From NCBI GenBank assembly GCA_031266435.1, contig JAISAZ010000082.1, forward strand, positions 62,001-126,000: a stretch of 64,000 nucleotides of DNA, given 5' to 3'. The notes beneath the pieces were generated by a model. The model ran no database searches. It was not told the origin of the DNA and worked only from the letters and a program-made list of their open reading frames with translations. Positions 36,011-49,559 of this stretch are shown in pieces; position 1 is the stretch's first letter, and the number at the start of each line of letters is the position of its first letter. Source of the stretch: Accumulibacter sp. Its GTDB lineage: Bacteria; Pseudomonadota; Gammaproteobacteria; Burkholderiales; Rhodocyclaceae. A program made the position numbers and the translations under genes.

Positions 36011-37285
36011 ATGACTAAAGAAGAATTACGGATTGCCGCCCTCGATTATCACCGTTATCCCGAGCCTGGGAAGATTTCCATGTGCACGACGAAGGTTCTG
36101 AAAAACCAGCAGGACCTCGCGCTCGCCTACACGCCCGGCGTCGCTTGCGCGTGCGAAGCGATCAAGGAAAATCCCGAAACGGCGGCTTTGTATACCTCCC
36201 GCGCCAATCTTGTAGGCGTCATTTCCAACGGAACGGCGGTGCTCGGCCTCGGCAACATCGGGCCTCTGGCCTCCAAGCCCGTCATGGAAGGGAAAGCGTG
36301 CTTGTTCAAGAAATTCGCCGGGGTCGACGTTTTCGACATCGAACTCGCCGAAAACGACCCGGACAAGCTGATCGACATCATCGCCGCGCTCGAACCGACG
36401 CTCGGCGGAATCAACCTCGAAGACATCAAGGCGCCCGAGTGTTTCTACATCGAAAACGCGCTCAAAAAACGTCTCTCGATCCCTGTATTCCACGACGACC
36501 AGCACGGTACGGCGATCATCACGGCGGCGGCGATGCTCAACGCGCTCGAAGTGACCGGAAAGAAAATCGACGAAATCAAGGTCGTGTGTTCGGGCGCGGG
36601 CGCCGCGGCGATTTCGGCGCTGACGCTCTGGTGCGAACTCGGAGTCCAGCGCAAAAACCTCATCGTCTGCGACACGCGCGGCGTCATCCACGCGGGTCGG
36701 GACGGCCTGACCGACGTCAAGAAGAAATTCGCCGCCGATACGAAAGCGCGGACGCTCGCCGACGCCCTCGAAGGCGCCGACATCTTCCTGGGGCTTTCCG
36801 CGCCAGGTGTGCTGAAGGGTGAAATGCTGGTGAAAATGGCCAAACGCCCCGTCGTATTCGCGCTGTGCAATCCGACGCCCGAAATCATGCCCGAAGAGGC
36901 GCACAAGGCGCGCCCCGACATCATCATGGCGACGGGACGCTCCGACTATCCGAACCAGGTCAACAACGTCCTGTGCTTCCCGTTCATCTTCCGTGGCGCG
37001 CTCGACGTCGGCGCGACGGCGATCACGGAAGAGATGAAGCTCACCTGCGTCCACACGATCGCCGCGATCGCAAGGGAAGAGATTCATCCCGAGGTCGCAA
37101 AAGCCTACCCTGGACGCGACTTCAGCTTCGGGCAGAACAACCTCGTTCCCCTGACCTTCGACCCGCGTCTGATCGAGCGCATCCCGCCGGCGGTCGCGCA
37201 AACCGCGATGGAACAAGGCATCGCCACGCGCCCGATCACCGACATGGAAGCGTACCGGGTGCGCCTGAAGAAACTCGTCGCTTGA
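36011..37285 (+). CDS. NADP-type malic enzyme without phosphotransacetylase domain
   Basis: Malic enzyme converts malate to pyruvate and CO2. The 424-residue product has [37 protein letters not shown], the metal-site [20 protein letters not shown], and a Rossmann site at [17 protein letters not shown]. Proteobacterial MaeB is usually about 750 residues with a C-terminal phosphotransacetylase-like domain; that domain is absent, so this is the short form. The neighbour pfp suggests a shared role around pyruvate and hexose phosphate flux, but the genes are divergent. Confidence 0.88.
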   Translation: MTKEELRIAALDYHRYPEPGKISMCTTKVLKNQQDLALAYTPGVACACEAIKENPETAALYTSRANLVGVISNGTAVLGLGNIGPLASKPVMEGKACLFKKFAGVDVFDIELAENDPDKLIDIIAALEPTLGGINLEDIKAPECFYIENALKKRLSIPVFHDDQHGTAIITAAAMLNALEVTGKKIDEIKVVCSGAGAAAISALTLWCELGVQRKNLIVCDTRGVIHAGRDGLTDVKKKFAADTKARTLADALEGADIFLGLSAPGVLKGEMLVKMAKRPVVFALCNPTPEIMPEEAHKARPDIIMATGRSDYPNQVNNVLCFPFIFRGALDVGATAITEEMKLTCVHTIAAIAREEIHPEVAKAYPGRDFSFGQNNLVPLTFDPRLIERIPPAVAQTAMEQGIATRPITDMEAYRVRLKKLVA

Positions 37286-37342
37286 GGGTCAGGGTTCACT
37301 CGGAAGTCAGTCATCCAGAGAACAGATCTTGATTCAAACCCT

Positions 37343-37368
37343 CCCCTCTCCCCTATGGCGGAGAGGGG
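37343..37368 (+). terminator. Stem-loop after malic enzyme
   Basis: CCCCTCTCC and GGAGAGGGG form a perfect 9-bp stem 57 bases after the malic-enzyme stop. No T run follows, so it may be a dispersed hairpin rather than a true terminator. The rest of the gap to 37539 holds one GTTGGGGTGAGCG hairpin (about 37475-37505). Confidence 0.4.
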
Positions 37369-37539
37369 GGTCTCACGCCCTCTCCATGCCATCTCTATTT
37401 ATGTCCTTTCGTATCTCGTCCCGGAATCATTTATGCATAAAATACGGGCGCATATCTTTGGGTGATCCCGCATAGGTTGGGGTGAGCGAAGCGAACCCCA
37501 ACAAAAGGTGACAGGAGCAACCCCGAAAATGAATACAAG

Positions 37540-38301
37540 ATGATGCTGCAAGAAACTCCGGCAACCCTGTCGCAGCGAATCACGCTGGTTACCGGGGCAA
37601 GCAGCGGCATTGGCCGCGCAGTGGCTTTGGCCTTGGCCCGCGCCGGCGCTTTTGTGGTCGCCACAGGCAGGAGCCGGGAACGGCTCGCGGCGCTGGCCGA
37701 TGAACTCGCCGGACAAGGCGAGGCGCTTCCTCTCGACGTCTCCGAGCCTGACGACATCGCCCGATTCATGCGGTCGATGGGGGAACGCCACGGGCGCATC
37801 AACGCCCTGGTCGTGAATGCGGGAGTCTCTCCCGCCGTCGAGATCGACACGCTGACCGTCACCGAATACCAGTCCCTGATGGACGTCAATGTCCGTGGGG
37901 CGGTCTTTACTTTCGCGCATGCCTTGCCGCTCCTCTCTGAAGGCGCTTCGGTCGTATTCGTCGGGTCGGTCGCCGCGCGCAAGGGGCAGCCGGGGGACGC
38001 GGTCTATGCGGGGAGCAAGGGCTTCGTCCGAGCGTTTGCCCGCAGCCTGGGTACGTCGCCGGATTTGATGAAGCGCCGGATTCGGGTCAACGTGGTGTCG
38101 CCCGGCCCCATCGAAACGCCGCTCACCGAAGAGGCGACGCGCAATCCCGAAGCGAAGGTCTACGTCGAACAACTGATCCCGATGCGCCGCTGGGGGCGAG
38201 ACGCCGAAGTCGCGCAGGCCGTTCTTTTCCTGCTTTCCGAGGCTTCGAGTTTCACGACGGGCGCGGACTTGACCGTGGACGGAGGCATGTCGCACGTCTG
38301 A
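37540..38301 (+). CDS. Short-chain dehydrogenase/reductase
   Basis: The 253-residue product is a classical SDR: cofactor loop TGASSGIGRAVALAL, VNAGVS, catalytic Ser in FVGSVAARKG, and YAGSK for the Tyr-x3-Lys pair. It ends with FTTGADLTVDGGMSHV. The substrate cannot be inferred and the neighbours give no pathway. The TGA stop is the terminal triplet of a MITE copy. Confidence 0.88.
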   Translation: MMLQETPATLSQRITLVTGASSGIGRAVALALARAGAFVVATGRSRERLAALADELAGQGEALPLDVSEPDDIARFMRSMGERHGRINALVVNAGVSPAVEIDTLTVTEYQSLMDVNVRGAVFTFAHALPLLSEGASVVFVGSVAARKGQPGDAVYAGSKGFVRAFARSLGTSPDLMKRRIRVNVVSPGPIETPLTEEATRNPEAKVYVEQLIPMRRWGRDAEVAQAVLFLLSEASSFTTGADLTVDGGMSHV

Positions 38302-38403
38302 TTCCATTTCCAGTTCATCCCTACCAACGTCGACTCGCCTTGCGGGACGCAAGTACTGTCTGCGGCTCGGCATCAAAGCATGAATGAACTGGAAAAGGAA
38401 TGA
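38299..38403. repeat. MITE-like element, copy 3 (after SDR gene)
   Basis: A 105-bp copy from TGATTCCATTTCCAGTTCAT to GAACTGGAAAAGGAATGA, with an internal CTTGCGGGACGCAAG hairpin. The left-end TGA is the SDR stop. Same orientation as copy 2. Confidence 0.9.
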
Positions 38404-38432
38404 CGTGGGACGCGGGCAGAGTACATTCGTCC

Positions 38433-38469
38433 TTGCGAATCGGTATTATATGAGATACAATGTATCTCA
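38433..38469 (+). promoter_or_regulatory. Promoter and palindromic operator of the toxin-antitoxin operon
   Basis: TTGCGA (38433-38438) and TACAAT (38456-38461) are 17 bases apart. A perfect palindrome, TGAGATAC-AAT-GTATCTCA (38451-38469), covers the -10 box. This is the arrangement expected for autorepression by an antitoxin or toxin-antitoxin complex. The start codon lies 20 bases downstream. Confidence 0.7.
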
Positions 38470-38489
38470 CAAGTTCCAGGGAGAAACAC

Positions 38490-38768
38490 ATGACCAGCAC
38501 AGCAATGCTTCACGTTCGCGTAGACGAGCACATGAAGGCACAAGCCACCGAAACGCTTGCCGCGATGGGGCTTTCCGTTTCGGATGCCGTGCGCGTATTC
38601 CTGACGCGCGTCGTCGCCGAGAAACAACTGCCGTTCGTACTCAAAGTGCCGAATGCCGAAACCCGCCTCGCGATGACTGAGGCCGATGCGATTGTCCGTA
38701 CGCACCATGCGCGCTTTGCCACAGCCGCCGAGTTGTTCGATGATCTCGAAAAAAACACCAGCTCGTAA
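38490..38768 (+). CDS. RelB/DinJ-family antitoxin
   Basis: The 92-residue product begins MLHVRVDEHMKAQATETLAA and continues MGLSVSDAVRVFLTRVV, the ribbon-helix-helix pattern of RelB/DinJ antitoxins. The C-terminal half (FATAAELFDDLEKN) should wrap the toxin. The ATG at 38490 has a CCAGGGAG site. It overlaps the toxin gene by 29 bases and is preceded by a palindromic operator over its promoter. Confidence 0.87.
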   Translation: MTSTAMLHVRVDEHMKAQATETLAAMGLSVSDAVRVFLTRVVAEKQLPFVLKVPNAETRLAMTEADAIVRTHHARFATAAELFDDLEKNTSS

Positions 38769-39027
38769 ACGCGCCTCGCCGCCCAGGACGGCCGACTACG
38801 CAAAGTCCTTTCTCAAGGATTGGGAGCGTCTATCGCGGTCTGGCAGATACGATATGAATCGGCTAAAGGAAGCCATGCTCTTGCTGATCGCCAATGAAGG
38901 ACCACTCGGCCCGGAATGGTTGGATCATCCACTCGGCGGGGATTGGTATGGACACAGGGAGTGTCACATCGGCGGAGACTTCCTGTTGGCATACAAAATC
39001 TATGATAGCGGCAAAAAAAATCGATAG
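38740..39027 (+). CDS. YafQ-type toxin, frame broken at an A8 tract near the 3' end
   Basis: The product matches YafQ mRNA interferases: ADYAKSFLKDWERLSRSGRY, DMNRLKEAMLLLI, DHPLGGDWYGHRECHIGGDF and LLAYKIYD. In frame it stops at 39027, after DSGKKNR. Shifting frame across the eight A residues at 39013-39020 restores SIVFVRAGTHAELFE, ending at 39068; this is the expected YafQ tail with the catalytic His of GTH. The in-frame protein therefore lacks a key active-site residue. The gene is either inactivated by a one-base indel, expressed through slippage, or affected by a sequencing error. Confidence 0.8.
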   Translation: MISKKTPARKRASPPRTADYAKSFLKDWERLSRSGRYDMNRLKEAMLLLIANEGPLGPEWLDHPLGGDWYGHRECHIGGDFLLAYKIYDSGKKNR

Positions 39028-39092
39028 TCTTTGTACGTGCGGGCACACATGCGGAGTTGTTCGAGTAAGAGAGTTTCGGCAACTGGCAATTT

Positions 39093-39109
39093 AACTGGAA
39101 ATGGAATGA
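39093..39109. repeat. MITE right-end fragment
   Basis: AACTGGAAATGGAATGA matches the right terminal repeat of the element. No left half is seen, so it is a solo end or decayed copy. It lies between the toxin gene and the methyltransferase gene. Confidence 0.6.
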
Positions 39110-39115
39110 GGCGGA

Positions 39116-40096
39116 TCAACTCGCTTCGGGTGCCCCTCGCAGGAAACCGCGCCACGCGTCGCTGTACAGAACGCCCAGATCGCCGAGGGCGGTCTGTATT
39201 CCTGTTTCGACGTTGACGACGGGCAGGCGCCTGAGCAAGTCCGACCGCGCTTCGCCTTTTACAAAAGAAAGCTTGCCGCGCTCATCGCGCGCGTCGCTGC
39301 ACCGCATGGGGAAGGATACCACCGGGGGACGCTTGTCGCCGAGCCTTGGAATCAGGTCGTCCCGGACGAAGAAAACATTCACGCCCGAAGAGCCGGTTCC
39401 GATGAATGTATAGCCTTTTCGTTTCGCAAGATGGATGAAGGCTTTTACGGAAGCACCGAAATACTGCCCCGAATAATGCCCTTCGAAGCGGGAAAAACTT
39501 TCCCGGTACGGAATCGAAATCGGATGAATGTCTCCGAAATGGGCGCAGTATTCGCAGACGACGATGGCGGGGCTGACGCTTTGTATCGCCTCCCAGACCC
39601 AGTAATCGTTTCCGTCGATATCCACGCTCAGGAGGCCGATCTCGCCGGAGAACCCGTGCGCCTCGAACAGGCCGTCGATGTTTTCCCGCGTGATGAATCG
39701 GGCGCAGGCGGTCAGGTCGTGACGCCAATACAGATTGCTTGCCTTGATCTGCTCGACATTGTCTTCCGACCCGTCGATGACGAGTCCCCGCCAGTTTCTG
39801 TTCATCAGCAGGAATCGCGTATTGGACTCCCTGTAATTATCGACGCCGAACTCGATGAAAACCTGAGGGAGCGGCGAGAGGCTTTCAACGAGCCAGTCGA
39901 TGATGCCGTCTTCGCCCCATTGGGAAAAAACCCTGAATTCAAAATCGGCGAGGCTCTTCGGATTCACAACGAGCATCGACTTCAAAAGCGCGAGTTGCTT
40001 TCCCTGCATCGTCAATGCTGTTTCGCTGGCGCGCCCAAAGACGTAGTCCCTTAGCTTATTGAGCGCTCTTTTGACCAAATTTTTCATGGGTATCAT
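39116..40096 (-). CDS. FkbM-like SAM-dependent methyltransferase
   Basis: The 326-residue product has FSQWGEDGIIDWLVESL, then the SAM-site pattern VFIEFGVDNYRESNTRFLLM, and SVDIDGNDYWVWEAI later. This is the layout of FkbM-type methyltransferases, which often modify sugars of surface polysaccharides. The start could be 40096 (MIPMKN) or 40087. A longer open frame would run through the tRNA and is not real. No polysaccharide genes are nearby, so the role is open. Confidence 0.55.
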   Translation of the reverse strand: MIPMKNLVKRALNKLRDYVFGRASETALTMQGKQLALLKSMLVVNPKSLADFEFRVFSQWGEDGIIDWLVESLSPLPQVFIEFGVDNYRESNTRFLLMNRNWRGLVIDGSEDNVEQIKASNLYWRHDLTACARFITRENIDGLFEAHGFSGEIGLLSVDIDGNDYWVWEAIQSVSPAIVVCEYCAHFGDIHPISIPYRESFSRFEGHYSGQYFGASVKAFIHLAKRKGYTFIGTGSSGVNVFFVRDDLIPRLGDKRPPVVSFPMRCSDARDERGKLSFVKGEARSDLLRRLPVVNVETGIQTALGDLGVLYSDAWRGFLRGAPEAS

Positions 40097-40156
40097 TCTT
40101 GTAAGCGAAAGAGCACGAAAAACCGCCAGGGCGAGGAGGGTGAGGGGTGATTGAAG

Positions 40157-40246
<90 letters not shown>

Positions 40247-40342
40247 GCAGGAGGCGAAATCTTAGCACAAGTTGGACGCGCGCGGCGGTGGCGCGGCGAA
40301 AATCACGCGCACAGCGCGGACGGGGCGAACCGGAAAAAGGAA

Positions 40343-42957
<2,615 letters not shown>

Positions 42958-42968
<11 letters not shown>

Positions 42969-43599
42969 GGATGTCGGTTCCGTCGGGGGGCGTGAAACGC
43001 AGTTGCGCGGGGTCGACCGCCGGGTTGTATTCGACGCCGGAAAATCGCAGCGTCGTCGTTTGACCGAAGTTGTCGTAAATCTCCATCGCCGCCAAACGCT
43101 TCCCGGAAAAGCCGATCCGTATTTTTTCAAACCCGCTTTCCGGCGCTTTCGGCGTCGCTTCGAGCCATTCGAGCGCGTCGCCCGAAGGATCGAGCGCGCG
43201 GAGCGTGAAAGACGCGTCGAGCGCGCCCTTCCCGCCGGTCAGCAGCGCCGCGGGCGTCCCGGAAAGCGCGGCGTCGGCGCTTTTGAAACTCGCCTGGTTC
43301 AGGTCGGGGTCGTACATCCAGATCTTTTGTCCGTCGCCGACGATCAACTGGCTGTACGGACGGTCTATTTCCCAGCGGAATTTTCCGGGACGCGAGACGA
43401 TCATCCGTCCGGTCGATTGGCGGGGCGGTTTCGCGTCTTTCGTCGCGACGGTCTGCGTGAATTCGGCGCGCAGGGTTCGCGTCGATTCGAGGAAGCGGTT
43501 CAGCGCGTCGATCGCGTCGGCGTGCGCGACTCCGACCGCGAGAAAGAACGCCGCTCCGAAAAGTACGCGCGGGATACAGGCGATTTGAGCGATTTTCAT
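42958..43599 (-). CDS. lolA: Outer-membrane lipoprotein carrier protein LolA
   Basis: LolA shuttles lipoproteins across the periplasm from LolCDE to LolB. The 213-residue product has a signal peptide ([20 protein letters not shown]), then [19 protein letters not shown] and [19 protein letters not shown], diagnostic of LolA. It overlaps ftsK by four bases and rarA by 11. The ftsK-lolA-rarA-serS order is widely conserved. Confidence 0.94.
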
Positions 43600-45944
43600 T
43601 GCGCATCCTTGGGCGCGGGGGCGGGCGCAAGTACCTCGCGCCCGCCACGGTTGTCCATCGCCGAGACGATGCCCGCTTTTTCCATCGCCTCGATCATTCG
43701 CGCCGAGCGGTTGTAACCGATCCGCAAGTGACGCTGAACGAGCGAAATCGACGCGCGCCGGTTTTTGAGGACGACTTCGACGGCCTGGTCGTAGAGCGGG
43801 TCGGTTTCGGCGTCGAAACCCTCTGCGTCGCCGCCCGACGCGCCGCCGTCATCGTCGTCGCCGGCGTCGCCGTTCATCAGGACGCCATCAACGTAATTCG
43901 GCGCGCCGACGCGCTTCAGGTAGTCGACGACGCGGCGGACTTCGTCGTCGTCGACGAAGGCGCCGTGGACGCGCGTCGGATACCCCGCGCCGGGGGCGAG
44001 GTAGAGCATGTCGCCCTGGCCGAGCAAGGCTTCCGCGCCCATCTGATCGAGGATCGTGCGCGAGTCGATTTTCGAGGAGACCTGGAACGAGATGCGCGTC
44101 GGGATGTTGGCCTTGATCAGGCCGGTGATCACGTCGACCGACGGACGCTGCGTTGCAAGGATCAGGTGAATACCGGACGCGCGGGCCTTTTGCGCGAGTC
44201 GGGCGATCAACTGCTCGACTTTTTTTCCGGCGACCATCATCAGATCCGCGAGTTCGTCGATGACGACGACGATATACGGCATGAGTTCGAGCGGCTCCGG
44301 CGCCTCCGGCGTCAAGGACAGGGGATTCATCACTTTTTCGTCGTTTTTCACGCCGTCGCGGATGCGCGCGTTGAGTCCGGCGATATTGCGGACGCCGAGC
44401 GCGGACATCAGCTTGTAGCGCTTTTCCATTTCGCCGATGCACCAAGAAAGCGCGTTCGCCGCCTGCTTCATGTCGACGACGACGGGCGCGAGCAGGTGCG
44501 GAATTCCCTCATAGACCGAGAGTTCGAGCATTTTCGGGTCGACGAGGATCAAGCGCACGCTGTCGGGTTCGGATTTGTAGAGCAGCGACAAAATCATCGC
44601 GTTGATTCCGACCGATTTCCCCGACCCGGTCGTCCCGGCGACGAGGAGGTGCGGCATCTTGGCGAGGTCGACGACGACCGGCTGACCGCTGATGTCCTTT
44701 CCGAGCGTCATCGTCAGCGGCGCGCTCGTGTTGCCGTACGCGCCGCTTTCGATGATTTCGGAAAGCCGGACGATCTGACGCTTCGGGTTCGGCAGTTCCA
44801 GCGCCATGCACGACTTTCCCGGAACGATTTCGACGACGCGGATCGACGTCATCGAAAGCGCGCGCGCAACATCGGTGGCAAGGTTGACGACCTGCGACCC
44901 TTTGACACCGACGGCAGGCTCGACTTCGTAGCGCGTGATGACGGGGCCGGGATACGCCGCCAAAACCTTGACCTGAACGCCGAAATCCGCCAGCTTGCGC
45001 TCGATCAGGCGCGAGGTGTATTCGAGGCTTTCCGGGGTGACTTCGCTGCCCTGCGCGTCGACCGCATCGAGCAGGTGCAGGGGCGGCAGAAGACCGCCGA
45101 CGACGGCTTCGGGGAAGAGCGGCGTCTGGCGTTCGCGCTCGATGCGTTTTTCGATCTTGGGCGACGGGTGGAGCACGGGTTCGACTTTTTCGATGAAGAT
45201 CGGCTCGTGCGTCCCCATGCGGCGTTTTTCGTCCTCGACGACGACGCCGCGTTCGCGCGCCGTCTCACGACCGATGCGTTCGTCCTGCCAGCGCTCGACG
45301 AGGGACTTGATACGAAAAAACGAAAACTCGGCCAGCGTACCGAGCCGTTCGCAGAAGGCGACCCACGACATCCCCGAAAAAAGGCTCCATCCGATCGCCA
45401 TCGCCGCGAGCAGGATCAGCGTCGCGCCGGTATAGCCCAGAAAGCGGACGGCGACCTGACCGACTTCGACGCCGATGAGGCCGCCGGGTCCCGGAGACGA
45501 CGGCAGGCGCAGCGAGTGCGAATAGAAGCGGAGCGCTTCGATCCCGCAACTCGCGACGAGAAGGACGATGAAGCCCGCGAAGGAAAAGTAAAAGGGGCGT
45601 CGCTCGACCTGCCGCAGGGCGTCGAGCCGCCGATAACCCCACCAGAACATCGCGAAACAGAAAAGAACCCACCACCACGCCGAAAGGCCGAAAACGAAGA
45701 GCAGGAGGTCGGCGATCCACGCGCCCGCGCTTCCCGCCGGATTGCGCGGCATCGCCTCGCGCACGGCGTGCGACCAACCGGGGTCTTCCGGGGAGTAGCC
45801 CAAGAGGGCGAGGGCGAGAAAAGCGCCGAGTGCGAAAACGATGAGCCAGCGCGCTTCTTGCAGGACCGATGCCACTTTTTCCGGCAACGCGCCGGAGGAA
45901 TTTGGGGCGTCTTTCGATGCGCCGGGGAATTTACCGCGAGGCAA
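43596..45944 (-). CDS. ftsK: DNA translocase FtsK
   Basis: FtsK pumps DNA at the septum and activates XerCD. The 782-residue product has four N-terminal membrane helices (about residues 30-175), a short linker, then the motor with Walker [15 protein letters not shown] (about residue 435) and Walker [14 protein letters not shown]. The C-terminal gamma winged helix ([20 protein letters not shown]) binds KOPS sites. The linker is short compared with E. coli FtsK. Confidence 0.97.
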   Translation of the reverse strand: MPRGKFPGASKDAPNSSGALPEKVASVLQEARWLIVFALGAFLALALLGYSPEDPGWSHAVREAMPRNPAGSAGAWIADLLLFVFGLSAWWWVLFCFAMFWWGYRRLDALRQVERRPFYFSFAGFIVLLVASCGIEALRFYSHSLRLPSSPGPGGLIGVEVGQVAVRFLGYTGATLILLAAMAIGWSLFSGMSWVAFCERLGTLAEFSFFRIKSLVERWQDERIGRETARERGVVVEDEKRRMGTHEPIFIEKVEPVLHPSPKIEKRIERERQTPLFPEAVVGGLLPPLHLLDAVDAQGSEVTPESLEYTSRLIERKLADFGVQVKVLAAYPGPVITRYEVEPAVGVKGSQVVNLATDVARALSMTSIRVVEIVPGKSCMALELPNPKRQIVRLSEIIESGAYGNTSAPLTMTLGKDISGQPVVVDLAKMPHLLVAGTTGSGKSVGINAMILSLLYKSEPDSVRLILVDPKMLELSVYEGIPHLLAPVVVDMKQAANALSWCIGEMEKRYKLMSALGVRNIAGLNARIRDGVKNDEKVMNPLSLTPEAPEPLELMPYIVVVIDELADLMMVAGKKVEQLIARLAQKARASGIHLILATQRPSVDVITGLIKANIPTRISFQVSSKIDSRTILDQMGAEALLGQGDMLYLAPGAGYPTRVHGAFVDDDEVRRVVDYLKRVGAPNYVDGVLMNGDAGDDDDGGASGGDAEGFDAETDPLYDQAVEVVLKNRRASISLVQRHLRIGYNRSARMIEAMEKAGIVSAMDNRGGREVLAPAPAPKDAQ

Positions 45945-46471
45945 TGCAATCGCTTCCGTCGAAAAATCGGATCAGCGGGACGCGCGTGCGAACGCCGTCC
46001 CGCAACGGGCGAGCGAGGCGCGCCGACACGCCCTCGATCTCTTGTAAAGAGGAGAGGACAAAAGGCTCACCCGAGGGGCGAGCGGTAGAAAGACACTTCG
46101 CCATCGTATCGCTTTGCGAAAAGAAATCGGTGCTCAAGCACGGTTTTCAGGATTATCCTGGAAACCGCTTTGAACGTGCTTGGGAGTGCTGTCCCGGAGT
46201 GTGCTGGCAAGGCGCGACGACGCGGCAGACTCATGTCTGCAAGGAGGAGCAACACCGCCAGCGCGCTCTGGGGCGGCGCTCACAGGCGCGTAACGGACTC
46301 TCCCAAGTGGGTGAGCGGTCAAAAAAACAGAGAAGATTGTCATCACCTGCCCTTCAATGGGAAAAATCAGTGCTCAAAGCGGTTTTCAGGATTATATAGC
46401 GCCCGTCCGTGCGGACGGAAAAACAGCGCGCGCACGACCGCGACTCCGTGACGCGGGGGCGTGGAAAAAGC
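45945..46471. other. Gap between ftsK and crp with palindromic motif copies
   Basis: No gene is supported in these 527 bases. A near-palindrome (46137-46182, AAGCACG...CGTGCTT around AGGATTATCCT) and a half copy (46375-46398) carry the motif ATAATCCTGAAAACCG on the minus strand, facing ftsK; the half copy contains a perfect TATAAT. A GCAGAC-TCAT-GTCTGC hairpin lies near 46225. This is probably the ftsK promoter region plus decayed repeats. Confidence 0.45.
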
Positions 46472-47152
46472 TCAATCGCTCCGTGGGGCGACGGTCAGGA
46501 CGATCTTGTTTTTTTCGATGCGGATGTGGCCCGTTTTTTCGAGGTCCTTCATCACGCGACTGACCATTTCGCGCGAAGCGCCGATCATCTTGGAAATGTC
46601 CTGCTTCGTGATGCGCCGCTTGATGACCTTGACGCCGTCCTCATTTTCGGCGAGGTCGAGAAGAAGGCGCGCGACGCGACCGTAAACGTCCATCAGAACG
46701 AGGCTCTCGATCTTGCGATTCGCGTTCCTCAGGCGCAGGACGAGGCTCTTCATGATGTTCAGGCAAAGGTCGACGTTCTTTTCCATCACCTTGGCGAGGT
46801 CGTTCTGATATATTTCGAGCAATTCGCAAGGCTCGCTGCTCACGACGTCCGCCGAACGCGGCAGACCGTCGATCAAGCTCATTTCGCCGATACATTCACC
46901 CGCCTGGAGGAAGGTCAGGATGACCTCGTTGCCTTCCGAATCGCGGTTGAGTACCGTCGCGCGACCGTTTACGAGAATGAACATCGACTCGACGCGGTCG
47001 CCCGCATAGACGATCGTTTTGTTTCTCGGCACTTTCCGGAAGACGGCCATGCTCATCAGTTGGTCGAGCTGGTCGTCGGGCAGACCTGAAAAAAGCGGGA
47101 TCTGCTTCAAAAGCAGGATCGATTTCTTTCCCTGAAACGTTTCCGTCGGCAT
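46472..47152 (-). CDS. Crp/Fnr-family transcriptional regulator
   Basis: The 226-residue product has a cyclic-nucleotide-binding-like N-domain (LKQIPLFSGLPDDQLDQLMS...GECIGEMSLIDGLPRSADVV) and a C-terminal winged helix with recognition helix ASREMVSRVMKDLEKTGHI. The Fnr iron-sulfur cysteines are absent, so it is Crp-like or a Crp-related regulator of unknown ligand. It is divergent from trxB with a 200-base spacer. Confidence 0.88.
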   Translation of the reverse strand: MPTETFQGKKSILLLKQIPLFSGLPDDQLDQLMSMAVFRKVPRNKTIVYAGDRVESMFILVNGRATVLNRDSEGNEVILTFLQAGECIGEMSLIDGLPRSADVVSSEPCELLEIYQNDLAKVMEKNVDLCLNIMKSLVLRLRNANRKIESLVLMDVYGRVARLLLDLAENEDGVKVIKRRITKQDISKMIGASREMVSRVMKDLEKTGHIRIEKNKIVLTVAPRSD

Positions 47153-47253
47153 GGTGGCCTCTCGCTGGAAATGACGTTGAATAACAGAAACGACCTTCCC
47201 TGAATTGTTCAGAATAACACGAATTTCTCCAAACGGCTATGAAAAGTTCTTGA

Positions 47254-48929
<1,676 letters not shown>

Positions 48930-48964
48930 CGAACGGGCTTGAATCCCCCGCGTATCGGCCTCAT

Positions 48965-49225
48965 AATGGCGGCATGGTTGTAATTCCGGCCATCTGGAGT
49001 CATTCTGGACGCGGGTTCGAATCCCGCCACCTCCACCCAAGCGGCCTCGATTCGCGGACGTTTGGGTGGGGGTGTACCGGTTTCGACAGGGTGTGCAAAG
49101 GGTGAGCAGGCAACCCGTCAGGCGATCGACGTTAATGAAGCAAACCTATAAACGCCAATGATGAGCGTTTCGCACTGGCCGCCTAAGGCCGATGCCGGGG
49201 CCGCTTGAGCCTTGTCACCCAAGAA
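48965..49225 (+). ncRNA. ssrA: Gene-permuted two-piece tmRNA
   Basis: The acceptor half comes first: GGACGCGGGTTCGAATCCCG (T arm), then CACCTCC (49028-49034). After a 33-base intervening segment the coding half opens with GGGGGTG (49068-49074), which pairs with CACCTCC, followed by TACCGGTTTCGACAGG. The intervening segment extends the acceptor helix (ACCCAA with TTGGGT). The tag frame from GCC at about 49155 reads ANDERFALAA and stops at TAA 49185-49187. Rescue of stalled ribosomes is the known role. The permuted order matches the betaproteobacterial two-piece lineage. The outer ends are approximate. Confidence 0.9.
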
Positions 49226-49230
49226 AAGCC

Positions 49231-49252
49231 GACGGGGACGAAAGTCCCCGTC
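49231..49252 (+). terminator. Stem-loop after tmRNA
   Basis: GACGGGGAC-GAAA-GTCCCCGTC is a perfect 9-bp stem with a GNRA loop. No long T run follows. It either ends the transcript or marks the 3' processing boundary of the tmRNA coding piece. Confidence 0.6.
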
Positions 49253-49257
49253 GTCAT

Positions 49258-49550
49258 TCTGAGGACAGGAGACAGAGGACAGAAGACAGAGCGCTCGCTA
49301 CGCTCGCTTCGTGACCAGTAATCAGTATTCAGTGGTCGCATCAGAGGACAGAGCACTCGCTGACACTCGCTTTGTGATCTGTTTTCAGTCGTCTGTTGTC
49401 GCATGATTTCCTCCCTCTGATTACAGATGCCTGACTACAAAGGCCGAAGGCCGCTCTGTCCTCTGTCTTCTCTCCTCTGTCCTCTGTCCTCTGTCCTCTG
49501 TCCTCTGTCCTCTGTCCTCTGTCCTCTGTCCTCTGTCCTCAGCCCGGTTA
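49258..49550. repeat. Composite GAGGACAGA-arm repeat before hpnC
   Basis: The segment contains a left arm with GAGACAGAGGACAGAAGACA, a GAGCGCTCGCTACGCTCGCTT hairpin with a variant second copy, a TACAAAGGCCGAAGGCCGC core, and a right arm of about nine tandem CTGTCCT units (49457-49540) just before the hpnC start. The heptamer run is the longest of its kind in the window. No promoter for hpnC is evident within it. Confidence 0.85.
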
Positions 49551-49559
49551 CAATGCGGT

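Noticed and set aside
42969-43130. Longer N-terminus for rarA
   Set aside because: The extra residues are Arg/Thr-rich and lie inside lolA in another frame. The RarA family begins close to the TTG at 42968.
43599-46088. An 829-codon open frame on the plus strand
   Set aside because: It is antisense to ftsK over its whole length and has the same shadow composition, with no recognisable domain.
49457-49540. Possible CRISPR or tandem-repeat array
   Set aside because: The units are direct heptamers (CTGTCCT) without spacers. This is the expanded arm of the composite repeat, not a CRISPR array, and no cas gene is present.
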